Notes: generated by a model from the letters alone, not told the origin. 64,000 bases of DNA from DATGEP01 sp035310125 (GCA_035310125.1 DATGEP010000248.1:1-64000), one strand, 5' to 3'. Positions 18,471-28,035 are shown, counted from the stretch's first letter. A program made the numbers and translations.

Positions 18471-19730
18471 ATGAACATTACTGAGCTTGAAACAAAGACT
18501 CTGGCCGAGTTACGCGATATCGCTCGCGGGTGGGATCTCTCTGGGTACAGCGCGCTCAAGAAGCACGATCTGATTTTCCGTTTGCTCCAGGCCGAGACGG
18601 AGCGCCAGGGCAATATCTTCAGCGCTGGCATCCTCGACATTGTGGAGGAGGGCTTCGGCTTCCTGCGGCACGACCGCTTCCTGCCCAGTCCCAATGATAT
18701 CTACGTGTCGCAGACACAGATACGCCGCTTTGGGCTGCGCACCGGCGATATGGTCTCCGGCCAGGTGCGACCGCCGAAGGAAAACGAGAAATACTACAGC
18801 CTGCTGCGCGTCGAGGTGGTCAATGGCATTGACCCCGACGCCGCCAAACGCCGCCCGCACTTTGATACGTTGACGCCTATCTTCCCGCAGAAGATGTTCA
18901 ATCTGGAGACAGAAGCCTCGAACATTACGGGCCGGATCATTAACCTCATCGCGCCTATCGGGCGCGGTCAGCGCGGCCTGATCGTCGCGCCGCCGAAGGC
19001 CGGCAAGACGCTGATGCTCAAGGCCATCGCCAATTCCATCGCCGCCAATTACACCGACGTTCACCTGATGGTCGCGCTGATCGGCGAACGTCCTGAAGAG
19101 GTCACCGACATGCGCCGGGGTGTGAAGGCGGAGGTGTTCAGCTCGACGTTCGATGAACCCGCCGATGCGCACACGCGGGTCGCGGAGATCGCGCTGGAGC
19201 GCGCCAAGCGGCTCGTGGAGTCGGGCCGGGATGTGGTCGTGATGCTTGATAGCATCACGCGCCTCACGCGCGCCTACAATCTCGCCATCTCGCCCAGCGG
19301 ACGCACGCTCTCTGGCGGCCTCGATCCCGCCGCCATCAACCCGGCGCGCCGGTTCATCGGCGCGGCCCGCAATGTGGAAGAGGGCGGCTCACTCACGATC
19401 ATCGCTACCGTGCTGGTGGATACGAATAGCCGCATGGACGACGTGATTTACGAGGAGTTCAAGGGCACGGGCAACATGGAGATCACCCTGGACCGCAAGC
19501 TCTCTGAGCGCCGTATCTTCCCCTCGATAGATATTACGCGCTCCAGCACCCGCCGCGAAGAGCTGTTGCTGGACGAGAATACGCTGCGGGCCGTCGTCGT
19601 CATGCGCAGAATGTTTAGCCAGCTCGCCGAGCAGGACGGCATCGAGGCGATGGAGCGCTTGCTGACGCAGATGGCGAAGACGCGCAGCAACGAGGAGTTC
19701 CTGGCAACGCTGCTCAAGAGTATGGCATAG
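18471..19730 (+). CDS. rho: Transcription termination factor Rho (canonical)
   Basis: It is a hexameric RNA-dependent ATPase that ends transcription. The N-terminal SAP-like helices span about 1-45, and the cold-shock RNA-binding domain follows with the intact RNP1 motif GFGFLR at 61-66 and DIYVSQTQIRRFGLRTGD. Walker A APPKAGKT lies at 173-180, the Q-loop region ERPEEVTDM follows, then Walker B VVMLDSITRL, with the R-loop in SGGLDPAAINPARRF. The length of 419 aa is standard. An in-frame stop 15 nt upstream fixes the start at or after this ATG. A second rho faces it across a shared terminator. Confidence 0.97.
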   Translation: MNITELETKTLAELRDIARGWDLSGYSALKKHDLIFRLLQAETERQGNIFSAGILDIVEEGFGFLRHDRFLPSPNDIYVSQTQIRRFGLRTGDMVSGQVRPPKENEKYYSLLRVEVVNGIDPDAAKRRPHFDTLTPIFPQKMFNLETEASNITGRIINLIAPIGRGQRGLIVAPPKAGKTLMLKAIANSIAANYTDVHLMVALIGERPEEVTDMRRGVKAEVFSSTFDEPADAHTRVAEIALERAKRLVESGRDVVVMLDSITRLTRAYNLAISPSGRTLSGGLDPAAINPARRFIGAARNVEEGGSLTIIATVLVDTNSRMDDVIYEEFKGTGNMEITLDRKLSERRIFPSIDITRSSTRREELLLDENTLRAVVVMRRMFSQLAEQDGIEAMERLLTQMAKTRSNEEFLATLLKSMA

Positions 19731-19930
19731 CTGGCTGCCGAGAGTGGCGTCCCCGCCCGGCTCACGTATCTGCTCCGCCGCTGCTCAGCGGCTCCGATCC
19801 GCGTCTGGCACCACAATGTGATACCAAGTCCTCGTGGGCGCTCAGAGCAGAACGCGGCACCCGCGCTCCACGAGTTCTGTACGGGGTCGTAATACTCCAG
19901 CCTATACACCGGTGCCGGCGCACAGAAAAC

Positions 19931-19970
19931 ACGGCGCATGCGAGCCATATATGCAGCTCACATGCGCCGT
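19931..19970. terminator. Bidirectional hairpin between convergent rho genes
   Basis: The arms are 19931-19945 and 19956-19970, 15 bp with one mismatch, with a 10-base loop. On the minus strand the stem is followed by GTTTTC, a short T run. On the plus strand it is followed by TTGTTGATT. It suits termination from both sides. Confidence 0.7.
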
Positions 19971-20020
19971 TGTTGATTGCCCGCTCCTATCAGGTACAGA
20001 AAAGGGCGGGTAGGTAACGT

Positions 20021-22762
20021 TTAACGGGCGCCGCCGATCCAGCCACTTTGCTCGATAGCCTGGAGCAACGCGGCGTTGGAGGGTGTGCGCTCCATGACGC
20101 TGAGGAGCTGCTGGGTGGCCTGCTGCGCGGGAAGATCGGCCAGCCGGCGGCGGAGCGCCGTCGCCGCGCGCAGCTCGTCAGGGGTCAGCAATATCTCCTC
20201 GCGGCGCGTGCCGGACTTGACGGCATCAATGGCCGGGAAGAGCCGGCGCTGCGCCAGATCGCGCGAGAGGTGCAGCTCCATGTTGCCCGTGCCCTTGAAC
20301 TCCTCGTAGACCACGTCGTCCTGCCGGCTGCCGGTGTCCACCAGACAGGTCGCCAGGATGGTCAGGCTGCCACCCTCCTCCAGGTTACGCGCGGCGCCAA
20401 AAGCCCGGCGGCCCGTGTCGAGCGCCTGCGCGTCTATGCCGCCCGACAGTGTGCGTCCCTGCCCACGCGAGGCAAGATTTTCCGCACGCGCCAGACGAGT
20501 CAGGGAGTCGAGCACCATGAAGGCGTCTTTGCCAGATTCGGCAACACGCTTCGCGCGCTCCACCGCGAGGGCCACCAGCCACGCATGCCGCTGGGTGTCT
20601 TCGTCGAAACTGGCCGCGTACACCAGCCCGCCGCGCGGCTCCAGCCGCGCTCGCAGATCCGTGACCTCTTCAGGCCGCTCGCCCACCAGCACCGCCATCA
20701 CCACCGCGTCGGGATAGCCCTTGAGCACACTTTCTGCCGCCTCGCGGATCAGGGTCGTCTTGCCAGTCTTCGGCGGCGCGACGATCAGCGCCCGCGAGCC
20801 AAAGCCCAGCGGTGAGAAGAGATCAATGATGCGCGAGGAGATGGGCTGCGGCCCCTGCTCCAGGCGAATACGCCGGTCAGGGAAGCTTGCCGTGAGCTGC
20901 TCGAAGAGCGGGCGCTCACGCATATCTTCGGGGCGCACGTCGTTGACGGTATCAACGGCCACGACCAGCCGCCGCCCGTTACGCTCCTCGGCGCGCCCGC
21001 GCACCTCGTCGCCGGAGCGCAGACCCATGCGCCGCGCATCCTCCGGGTTCATCCGCGCAATAGGCAGCAGTGTCCGCCCGTCCAGGATCTCCGCTGGGCC
21101 GAGCCCCTGGCCGCCGTTCATCCAGAGAATGCCGCTCACGTCCACCGTGCGCACGAGGGAGGCCGGCGTTTGCTGGCGCACGCCCGCCGTGTAGCGGCCT
21201 TCGGGACCGTAGCGTGTATCCTGCCCGGCGGGCGCATTCGGCGCCGGCGCGCCGGGAGCCGCGGGCGTATAGAATGTCCGATCGTAGCCATTCTCGCGGG
21301 GCGTGCGATTGTACGTGCGCCCCCCCAAACCGCGCCGGTCGTTGTAGCCACCACGCCGGTCATAGGGAGCGCGCGTGCCCTGGTCGCGATAGGCGTCACG
21401 ATAATTGTCACGGTCCCGGTAACTTTGCGGGCCACGCGGACTACGCTGGTCGCCATAGCCTGGCTGATTGGGATAGCCGGGCTGCCCCGTATAGTTTCGA
21501 TTGCGTAGCGGGCGCCCTTGTCCAGCCACGCGGTCGCGGTCGTAGGGCGCCTGCCCTGGCTGGCTTGCATATGGCTCGTATGGTGTGTAGCCACCCGTCG
21601 CGGGCGCAGTACCCTGACTGTTGCCGTTATTGCCGGTATTTGGAGCTGGCTGTGCTGGCGCGTTGTCATGGCCAGGCGTGCTGGCGGGCTGCTGGCCGCG
21701 CCCACCCGGCAGGTAGGGTCCTCGCGGCGCGCCTGCCTGCGGACGTCCACCGCGGGGCTGCGATCCACGCTGACCGTGCGGCTCATTTGTGCGCCGGTAT
21801 GGCTGCTCGACGCCGCCAGTTGCCGGTCGCCCTTCATGCGTGTCCCGCGCCTCCTGCCCGGTCCAGTCGGAGCGGTCGAAGCGCCGCCGGGGTGGCATGC
21901 CAGGCTGGTACGCGACGCCACGCATCGCGGGTGATGCGCTGTCCTGCGCTGGGGCCGCGGGCTCGGTAGATGCGGGCACCTCGTTCGCCGCGCGCTCATC
22001 AGTGCGCGGGCGGGCGAAACGATACGATGAGGCTGGGCGTGTTTCCGCCGCTGGTGCGCCCTCCGGCGTACTGGCGGCCAGAGGGGTGAGCGCTTCTTTG
22101 TGTTCCGGGTGTTCCGGGCGCATGGCTTCCGGCTGGTGAGGCGTGGTTGACTCGGCCGCTGAAGTGTCCGTAAGGCCGGATGCGATCGCCGCCGCATCCA
22201 CGGCCTGCTCTGGCCGGGGGGCGCGGCGACTGCGATATGGCCGAGCCGGACCCGTCGCCGCGTCTACGACCTCTTCCACTGGCAGGCCGGGAATGACCGG
22301 AGCCGCCGGAGCCTCACCGGACGCTGCCTCGGCGCTCACGGCGGCACGAACGCGGCGCCCACGGCTGACGCGCGGCGAAGGAGCGCGTTTCACACTTACC
22401 GGGGTTTCCGACTCAACCGACTCAACCGCTGGCTGATCTGATTGCGCGGTATGCGCGGCTGCCTTGCGCGTGGCGCGCTGTCGTCGCGGTGCCGTCTCCT
22501 CAGCGCCAATCCCATCCTGGGGGGCAAGCGCTCCATTCAATGCCGTCACGGCGTCTATCGTACCCATTGTCTCCATCACCCCATTCGTTGGCGTTGTCGC
22601 GCGGCCCGCGCGGCGGGCGCGCGGCCGAGACGTGCTCTCCATCGCTTCCTGTCCATCGGAACCCGCGCGTGTCGCGGCCGTGTCCGGCTGCTCCCCCGTC
22701 GTGGAAAGCTCCTGGCGCCGGGACCGGCGGCGGGGCATTACATGATCCTGGTCTTCTGGCAC
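20021..22762 (-). CDS. Rho paralogue with a ~537-residue disordered N-terminal extension
   Basis: The last 376 residues are a Rho core: Walker A APPKTGKTT, ERPEEVTDLR, Walker B FMVLDSLTRL, SGGIDAQALDTGRR and EEFKGTGNMEL. Residues 1-537 have no fold I recognise. Up to about 290 they are Ala/Pro/Glu/Thr-rich, and from about 290 to 530 rich in Gly, Arg, Tyr, Asn, Gln and Pro, an RGG/prion-like composition. The RNP1 aromatic motif of canonical Rho (GFGFLR) is replaced by GQGLGPAE, so primary RNA binding is probably changed. The SAP-like N-terminal helices are absent. ATPase motifs are intact. Large insertions and prion-like regions are known in some Rho proteins (Clostridium, Bacteroides), where they affect condensation. 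Confidence 0.93.
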   Translation of the reverse strand: MPEDQDHVMPRRRSRRQELSTTGEQPDTAATRAGSDGQEAMESTSRPRARRAGRATTPTNGVMETMGTIDAVTALNGALAPQDGIGAEETAPRRQRATRKAAAHTAQSDQPAVESVESETPVSVKRAPSPRVSRGRRVRAAVSAEAASGEAPAAPVIPGLPVEEVVDAATGPARPYRSRRAPRPEQAVDAAAIASGLTDTSAAESTTPHQPEAMRPEHPEHKEALTPLAASTPEGAPAAETRPASSYRFARPRTDERAANEVPASTEPAAPAQDSASPAMRGVAYQPGMPPRRRFDRSDWTGQEARDTHEGRPATGGVEQPYRRTNEPHGQRGSQPRGGRPQAGAPRGPYLPGGRGQQPASTPGHDNAPAQPAPNTGNNGNSQGTAPATGGYTPYEPYASQPGQAPYDRDRVAGQGRPLRNRNYTGQPGYPNQPGYGDQRSPRGPQSYRDRDNYRDAYRDQGTRAPYDRRGGYNDRRGLGGRTYNRTPRENGYDRTFYTPAAPGAPAPNAPAGQDTRYGPEGRYTAGVRQQTPASLVRTVDVSGILWMNGGQGLGPAEILDGRTLLPIARMNPEDARRMGLRSGDEVRGRAEERNGRRLVVAVDTVNDVRPEDMRERPLFEQLTASFPDRRIRLEQGPQPISSRIIDLFSPLGFGSRALIVAPPKTGKTTLIREAAESVLKGYPDAVVMAVLVGERPEEVTDLRARLEPRGGLVYAASFDEDTQRHAWLVALAVERAKRVAESGKDAFMVLDSLTRLARAENLASRGQGRTLSGGIDAQALDTGRRAFGAARNLEEGGSLTILATCLVDTGSRQDDVVYEEFKGTGNMELHLSRDLAQRRLFPAIDAVKSGTRREEILLTPDELRAATALRRRLADLPAQQATQQLLSVMERTPSNAALLQAIEQSGWIGGAR

Positions 22763-23810
22763 ACAGGCCTCCTGAGTTCATACGCTCATCGAGAAACGTC
22801 ACGGATGGCGCCAGGGGCGTCTCCGCACGATACGGCATACGGACGATTTCAAAAACACATGTCGAGCATCATCTCGCATGAAGCCGGGAGCGTGTCACCA
22901 GTGCGCACACGCTTGCGGCTACTGAATTTCCAACATTGGGGCGCGAGTCGCACCGCAAATCTTCCACCTCAACTCACGATGGCATCTCGCCGTGTCCCGT
23001 GGATGGGCATCTCGCGCGGGCGTTTGGATGCGCTTCGCGACGATGGGACACGAGACGGATATTGCACCAAACAACGCATCTTCTCAGCCTGCCGCGCCTG
23101 GAATGGGAAAGAATGCCGCATGCGGCGAAGCGGCAAGCTCGCATGAGACGCGGGTGGTCATGAGATAGGTTTAGGAATGGCCGGCGGCGGGACCGTCTGG
23201 CGCTCGCGCCTCCCCGGCACACACCCACAGAGCAGACTTGTAAAACATTCCAGATGCCCTGATGCGCCTGGCGCTTCGTGGCATCCGCACACCTGCTTAC
23301 TGTCGAAACCGCACGTGTTTCATGGCACCGGGAGGGTACTCCCTACTGGCCATGCGAGAAGGCTACCGAGCGGTTTGCCTCCTGGTGTTTCCTGTTGCGT
23401 CGAGCACTGCCAGCGCGGGGCGGGCTTTCCTGGTCCTCTCGTCTCTCGACAGGCTAGCATCGCGTGCCCGGTCGCTCGATGGCGTCCTCACGGGCGGAGT
23501 GGCGATGCCCAAATATTTCTGGCGTGTGACAGCGCACATCAGCAGGTTCTGAAGAGAGCATAGCATGCGCGCTCGCCACTGTCAAACCCGAAACCCTCGT
23601 ATCCCCCTCTTGTCGAGATTGAACGCACGAGCACAGTGCGTAGCTTCACCTATAGCACGATTCGCGCCTAATGGATGACCTGATCGCTCGCGTGCCATCG
23701 CGTTGCCGGCACCGGCTCGCATAAACCGCTGTGGACCGCGCCCCACGAAAAACGCGAGAATGCCGGGTGCATTCCCGCACGAACATGGCGCGCGATGGGC
23801 AAGGATCAGC
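22763..23810. other. Gene-free stretch upstream of the Rho paralogue
   Basis: About 1,050 bases of somewhat lower GC than the surroundings. Open frames run through it on both strands but lack good starts and recognisable domains. I see no transposase, RNA gene or terminator. Confidence 0.5.
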
Positions 23811-25274
23811 TCATCTCCGTACGTCACCAGTCTCGCCCATGCCCCCCTGTTGAAACCAGTCTCCCCCGGTCGGCGGCTCCGCTGGCCAGGTATGCAGTCC
23901 ACTATGTTCCCACTCTTGCCGGCTTCCCTTGGATTGGCTCAAGCGATTCAGCCGTTGCAGCTCCACTTCCAGCTCGCTCTGCCGTGTCCGAAGCTGCACG
24001 AATCGCGCCCCAAGAAAAGCGGTATTCGATGCCTGCGCCAGCGCCCGCTGCTCCACTGAGCGCAAGACCTGAAACAACTTATGCCGATCTATACCTGGAA
24101 GCTCGCCGCTGCCCCGCTCGACGACCTGCACCTCTGCCACCAGCTCGTTCGCGGATGCGCCCAGTGTGCGCAACGCTGTGTCCGCCGCCGCGAGCAATTG
24201 CGACTGATCTCGGTTTGCGTCCAGCGCCGCTTCGATGGCTCGCCGCTGCTCCTGACCCCCGTGGGGCGACCCGGTGCCCATTCCCAGTCGCAGAGTCATG
24301 CGACCCAGCGCCACACGCACGGATTCGAGCGGCCCAAACATGCCAGGCTTGAGCGCGTGAATTGCGCTTTGGTCGCCATCTACCAGCCGGTACACCGTAC
24401 CGGCAACCTCGGCAATCTGCTGATTTACCTGCACGCGCTCGCGCTCCAGTCGGGCCTGGGCGTCCTCAAGCAGATTCAGCGTTTCAAGCAGTCGCTGCTG
24501 CTCTGCCGCCTGTGTCTCGCGCTGCCGGCGTAGCTGCGCGATCTCCGCTCGCAGCCCCGCCTGAACGCCATTCATGACCGCCGCATACACGCCCACCCCC
24601 AGGACAATCGCAGCCAGCACCCCCGCCAGCGCGAGTGTCTCCGTCGCCCACCGATCGAGAGGCAAGCTGGGGAGCAGCGCGTTCATCGCCGCGAAGCACG
24701 CTCCACCGATAGCGGCAAACACGGTGCCGCTGCGCCACGAGAAGAGCAGCGCCGCCACCAGCGCCGGCGGCACAAACAACAACACGGTGAGCGCAGAGTC
24801 TCCGAGCAGCCAGAGCATCATGGCGGCGGCAGCAAGGTCCACCGCCGGCAGGAGCAGGCGCGCGGCGCTAGCCGCGCGCGGCCCCCACGAGCGCGCAAGC
24901 TCGAACGCGACGGCACCCGACACCGCTACAAGCGCCGCAAGGACGGCGGCCAGTGCGGGCAACACCACCGCTGGCCGCGCGAGGAACCATGTCAGCGCGC
25001 TGGCTATCGCACCCAGCAGACCCGCGCCCACATGCGCCGCGGCTATCACTACCAGCAGCCGATATCCCGCGCCCCGGCGCGCCCAGAAGTCCGCCCGCGC
25101 CGGATCAGCGATTTGCGCGTCTTCTGGCAGCGGACCTGGGGCCTGCCGTGAGCGTATGGAAGAGGCACTCGCTGCTCCGCTCCACGAGGAGCCCCAGCTC
25201 TCGTGGAACGGTATGCCATAGGCGCTCCGGCTGAATGCCGGTCCCTGTCCCTGACCCCTTGAATGTTCTCCCAT
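23811..25274 (-). CDS. Membrane protein with a cytoplasmic coiled coil, unknown function
   Basis: This protein of about 487 aa has a soluble lead of about 70 residues, then a run of six hydrophobic segments between about 72 and 245. A long coiled coil follows (LRAEIAQLRRQRETQAAEQQRLLETLNLLEDAQ and onward, cut here for length), then a charged helical region ending in a second heptad-rich stretch. The layout resembles a sensor with a 6-TM input and a signalling helix but no kinase or cyclase domain. I do not recognise a family. The ATG at 25274 has GAGGTG upstream. ATGs at 25289 and 25316 are alternatives. Confidence 0.75.
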   Translation of the reverse strand: MGEHSRGQGQGPAFSRSAYGIPFHESWGSSWSGAASASSIRSRQAPGPLPEDAQIADPARADFWARRGAGYRLLVVIAAAHVGAGLLGAIASALTWFLARPAVVLPALAAVLAALVAVSGAVAFELARSWGPRAASAARLLLPAVDLAAAAMMLWLLGDSALTVLLFVPPALVAALLFSWRSGTVFAAIGGACFAAMNALLPSLPLDRWATETLALAGVLAAIVLGVGVYAAVMNGVQAGLRAEIAQLRRQRETQAAEQQRLLETLNLLEDAQARLERERVQVNQQIAEVAGTVYRLVDGDQSAIHALKPGMFGPLESVRVALGRMTLRLGMGTGSPHGGQEQRRAIEAALDANRDQSQLLAAADTALRTLGASANELVAEVQVVERGSGELPGIDRHKLFQVLRSVEQRALAQASNTAFLGARFVQLRTRQSELEVELQRLNRLSQSKGSRQEWEHSGLHTWPAEPPTGGDWFQQGGMGETGDVRR

Positions 25275-25734
25275 GTCCCCCCACCTCATTCCTGGCTGCT
25301 TCCGCCCGATGCGCATGTCCGCACATCGGCTCTCGCCGTGAGAAGCTGTCTATCAGCAGGCAGAAACCCCTCCGCGCGCCTGCCAGGGGACTTCCGCCGG
25401 ATGTCTCGTTTGGGGATCCCGAATGGTACGTGTGCGCCGGGTTGTTTTCGCATGTTGGACGAACGACCGGCGGATATAGTTACGGAAGCGGACGCCCGCC
25501 TTCTTAGGTGCGTGCGAATGAGGCAACCCGATCAGGTACACTGCGCCAAGTATACTCATTTGACTATCCGCCGTCCAGTGTGTCACGCCACGCCACGCTG
25601 GCCGTCGTGACAGTGCCGGCCCATCATCGCTCGAAACAGACCATCGCCTGAGACTACCTCCAGCCCAGGCGAGCGTCGCGGGGCGGCACCGTCCCATTCC
25701 ACAGTCTGGCACTCGCTATGCCACTCTGTGTGCC
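25275..25734. other. Gap before the histidine kinase remnant
   Basis: No recognisable gene. The right end may contain eroded upstream parts of the decayed kinase, but I cannot read a conserved H-box. Confidence 0.4.
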
Positions 25735-25918
25735 TCTGGCGATTGGACCGTCTGGCCGGCGATCTGCTGGACGTATCGCACATATCCGCCGGCAAGCTGG
25801 AGCTGCGTCCTGAGCGCTGCGACCTCCTGGCAGTCGTCGGGGAAGTGGTCGAAGTGCAGCCGGAGAGGGAAGCGCCTTTGGGTTCACGCTGCCGTTGCGC
25901 CCGTCCGAAGCAATGTAG
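25735..25918 (+). pseudogene. Histidine kinase remnant with the ATPase domain deleted
   Basis: One frame from about 25735 reads RLDRLAGDLLDVSHISAGKL and then ELRPERCDLLAVVGEVVE, the classic segment after a HisKA phospho-acceptor helix. About 10 codons later, in a shifted frame (from about 25850), the sequence reads GEGSAFGFTLPLRPSEAM and then a stop at 25916-25918. That is the standard end of a HATPase domain. Roughly 100 codons of ATPase domain between them are missing, and the H-box upstream is also lost. It is therefore a deleted and frameshifted fossil. It abuts the convergent ABC permease gene. Confidence 0.78.
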
Positions 25919-25919
25919 A

Positions 25920-26882
25920 TCACTCCGTTACATCGCGCCACCACGTCAGCGCGATGGCTACTGCCGCGAAGATAACCGCGTAGACAAGCGCCACGATAAG
26001 CGTGTGCTGTCCCGTCACATCCACCAGGGGACCCGCGCCCAGCGAGACAGGCAGCGGTGGCGGCCCGTCCGCCGTCGTAGCGGCGGAAAGCGTGGCCGGC
26101 GTCAGGAGCGCAACGGGCATCTGGTTCAAGTTTGGCCCCAGAAAATAGCCTGTGATCTTCAGCCAGAACTCATTTTGCGTGAAGCCATGGATCAGGAACA
26201 TCACGCCATCGCCGATGTTGTCCGCCGGAAACCACGCCAGTCCCAGCGCCAGCCCGAACGCGGGTGAGCGCCCAACGACGGTGAGCGCCGCCGCCAGCAG
26301 GATCGTCACTCCCATGCTCACCAGCACCGTCAGCAGGTATGTCCGCGCGTCTTGCCAGTAGCCCGGCGAGAGCGCGTGCAGCACGCTCAGGCTACCCGTG
26401 AGGGATTTCACGATGAGCATCAGCAGCACGGCATTGAGCAGAACGGCGCCGACCACCATCGTCAGCGCCACCAGCGCCAGCGCCAGCAGCTTCGCCGCGA
26501 GGAGCTGCAGCCGGCCTACGCCCCGCGCCAGTAACACGCGAATCGTGCCGTGCTGATATTCCATGCCAATGGCACGCGCCGTCATAATCAGCAGCACGAG
26601 ACCTGAGAACACGCGCAGCAGCGCCAGCACCGCATTCATCTCTTCGTACAGGAAGGTGCCTGGCTCGCTTTGCAGCGCTTCCTTTGCGCCGGGTGTCGCC
26701 AGAAATGCCAGGTATGGCAGCGCGACCAGTACCGCCAGCGCACCCAGCATCATCCAGTTCAAGCGAAGGCGCGCAAGCTTATACAGCTCGCCGCGCACCA
26801 TCCCCAGGAAGCGTGGGCGCGTGTTGCGCCGCGCATTCACGTCAACCGCCGCATCGGGCGCCATCGCTGGAGCGCTCATCAT
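25920..26882 (-). CDS. ABC-2 type transporter permease
   Basis: This 320-aa protein has about six hydrophobic segments (near residues 43-62, 88-104, 131-155, 180-205, 210-225 and 297-315). It matches single-subunit permeases of the bacitracin, lantibiotic or sodium export kind. The motif MEYQHGTIRVLLARGVGR after the second helix is typical of this family. Its start overlaps the end of the ATPase gene by 4 nt, so they form one exporter. The substrate is unknown. Confidence 0.9.
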   Translation of the reverse strand: MMSAPAMAPDAAVDVNARRNTRPRFLGMVRGELYKLARLRLNWMMLGALAVLVALPYLAFLATPGAKEALQSEPGTFLYEEMNAVLALLRVFSGLVLLIMTARAIGMEYQHGTIRVLLARGVGRLQLLAAKLLALALVALTMVVGAVLLNAVLLMLIVKSLTGSLSVLHALSPGYWQDARTYLLTVLVSMGVTILLAAALTVVGRSPAFGLALGLAWFPADNIGDGVMFLIHGFTQNEFWLKITGYFLGPNLNQMPVALLTPATLSAATTADGPPPLPVSLGAGPLVDVTGQHTLIVALVYAVIFAAVAIALTWWRDVTE

Positions 26883-27850
26883 GCCTCTCCCGTCCCGTTC
26901 TGAGTCAGTTTCAGGAATACTTGCTCCAGGTCTTGCGCATGCGTCGTGAGCGCATCGGGCGGATGTCCCGCCCCCACCAGAAACAGGTTGAGCTCGCGCC
27001 CGCGGCCATCAGGCGCCGGCGTAATCAGCGCGCCGCGGTCATCCAGCCGCGCCGCCTGCCCCCAGGGCTGCGACCGCACCAATGCCAGCGCCGCCGGCGG
27101 CTGCTCGACTGTCACGACGAATTCGCCGGTGCCGCGCGTCAGCTCCTCCACGGTGGCCTCTGTGACCAACCGGCCCAGATTGATGATGGCGACGCGCGTA
27201 CAAATCTGCTGCACTTCGCTCAGGATATGGCTGGAGATAAAGACCGTTTTGCCCTCACCAGCCAGCCGGTGCATGAGATCGCGCATCTCGACGATACCCA
27301 TGGGGTCCAGTCCGTTGGCCGGCTCATCCAGGATCAACAGGTCGGGATTCTGCAAGAGCGCCATCGCCACACCCAGCCGCTGTTTCATGCCGAGGGAGTA
27401 CGTTTTCACGCGGTCCTTGGCGCGGGACCGCAGTCCCACCAGATCCAGCACCGCATCAATACGTTGCTCCGGCACACCGCCCAGCACCGCGGCGACGGCG
27501 CGCAGGTTCGCTCGCCCGGAGAGAAAGGGATACAGCGCGGGCGTCTCGACCAGTGCGCCCACACGTGGCAGCACACGCGCACGGTGGTGTGCCACATCGT
27601 GACCGAGTATCTCCACGCTTCCCGCCGTGGGCCGGATCAATCCCAGCGCCATGCGGATCGTCGTCGTCTTGCCCGCGCCGTTGGGACCAAGAAAACCAAA
27701 AATCTCCCCGCGCCGCACATCCAGGCTGAGGTTGTTGACCGCCAGCCGATCCTTGTAACGCTTCGCCAGGTCGCGCGTACACAACACCGTCTCGCCCATG
27801 CGCGCCCCGACAGTCGCGGGGACTGGCGCCGCACGTAGCAGCTCCGCCAT
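26879..27850 (-). CDS. ABC transporter ATP-binding protein
   Basis: This protein of about 323 aa powers the adjacent permease. Walker A is GPNGAGKTTT, the signature is the YSLGMKQRLG form common in bacitracin-type exporters, Walker B is LLILDEPANGLDP, and the H-loop is ISSHIL. A C-terminal domain of about 90 residues follows. I chose the ATG at 27850 (MAELLRAAP), which has GGAGG about 11 nt upstream. The frame to 27943 looks non-coding. Upstream lie a terminator and the response regulator gene, so the transporter may have its own promoter. Confidence 0.9.
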   Translation of the reverse strand: MAELLRAAPVPATVGARMGETVLCTRDLAKRYKDRLAVNNLSLDVRRGEIFGFLGPNGAGKTTTIRMALGLIRPTAGSVEILGHDVAHHRARVLPRVGALVETPALYPFLSGRANLRAVAAVLGGVPEQRIDAVLDLVGLRSRAKDRVKTYSLGMKQRLGVAMALLQNPDLLILDEPANGLDPMGIVEMRDLMHRLAGEGKTVFISSHILSEVQQICTRVAIINLGRLVTEATVEELTRGTGEFVVTVEQPPAALALVRSQPWGQAARLDDRGALITPAPDGRGRELNLFLVGAGHPPDALTTHAQDLEQVFLKLTQNGTGEA

Positions 27851-27976
27851 GCTCAGATGCCTCCACCCACGGCGCGTTGCTGCGACTGCGTTCGCCATCC
27901 ACACGCCACGGTACCGCTGGCACCATACTACCAGCACGCGCAAATGTCATCCGCCAAACTGCTGAGCGCCGCCAAC

Positions 27977-28010
27977 AAAAACAGCCCCGCTCTTCATGGG
28001 AGCGGGGCTG
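27977..28010 (-). terminator. Intrinsic terminator of the OmpR-family regulator gene
   Basis: An 11-bp perfect stem (28010-28000 with 27992-27982 on the minus strand), a 7-base loop and then five Ts. This is a textbook Rho-independent terminator about 25 bases after the regulator stop. Confidence 0.92.
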
Positions 28011-28035
28011 CTGGTGATGGATGACGCTTATACGG

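Noticed and set aside
19448..19948. A minus-strand protein over the end of the canonical rho
   Set aside because: It is antisense to Rho, low-complexity, and reads across the terminator hairpin region.
22763..23810. Small genes in the gap upstream of the Rho paralogue
   Set aside because: Several open frames exist but none has a ribosome binding site together with a protein-like composition or domain.
26684..27838. A 384-codon plus-strand frame over the ABC genes
   Set aside because: Its translation is low-complexity (His, Arg, Gln) and lies antisense to a well-supported exporter.
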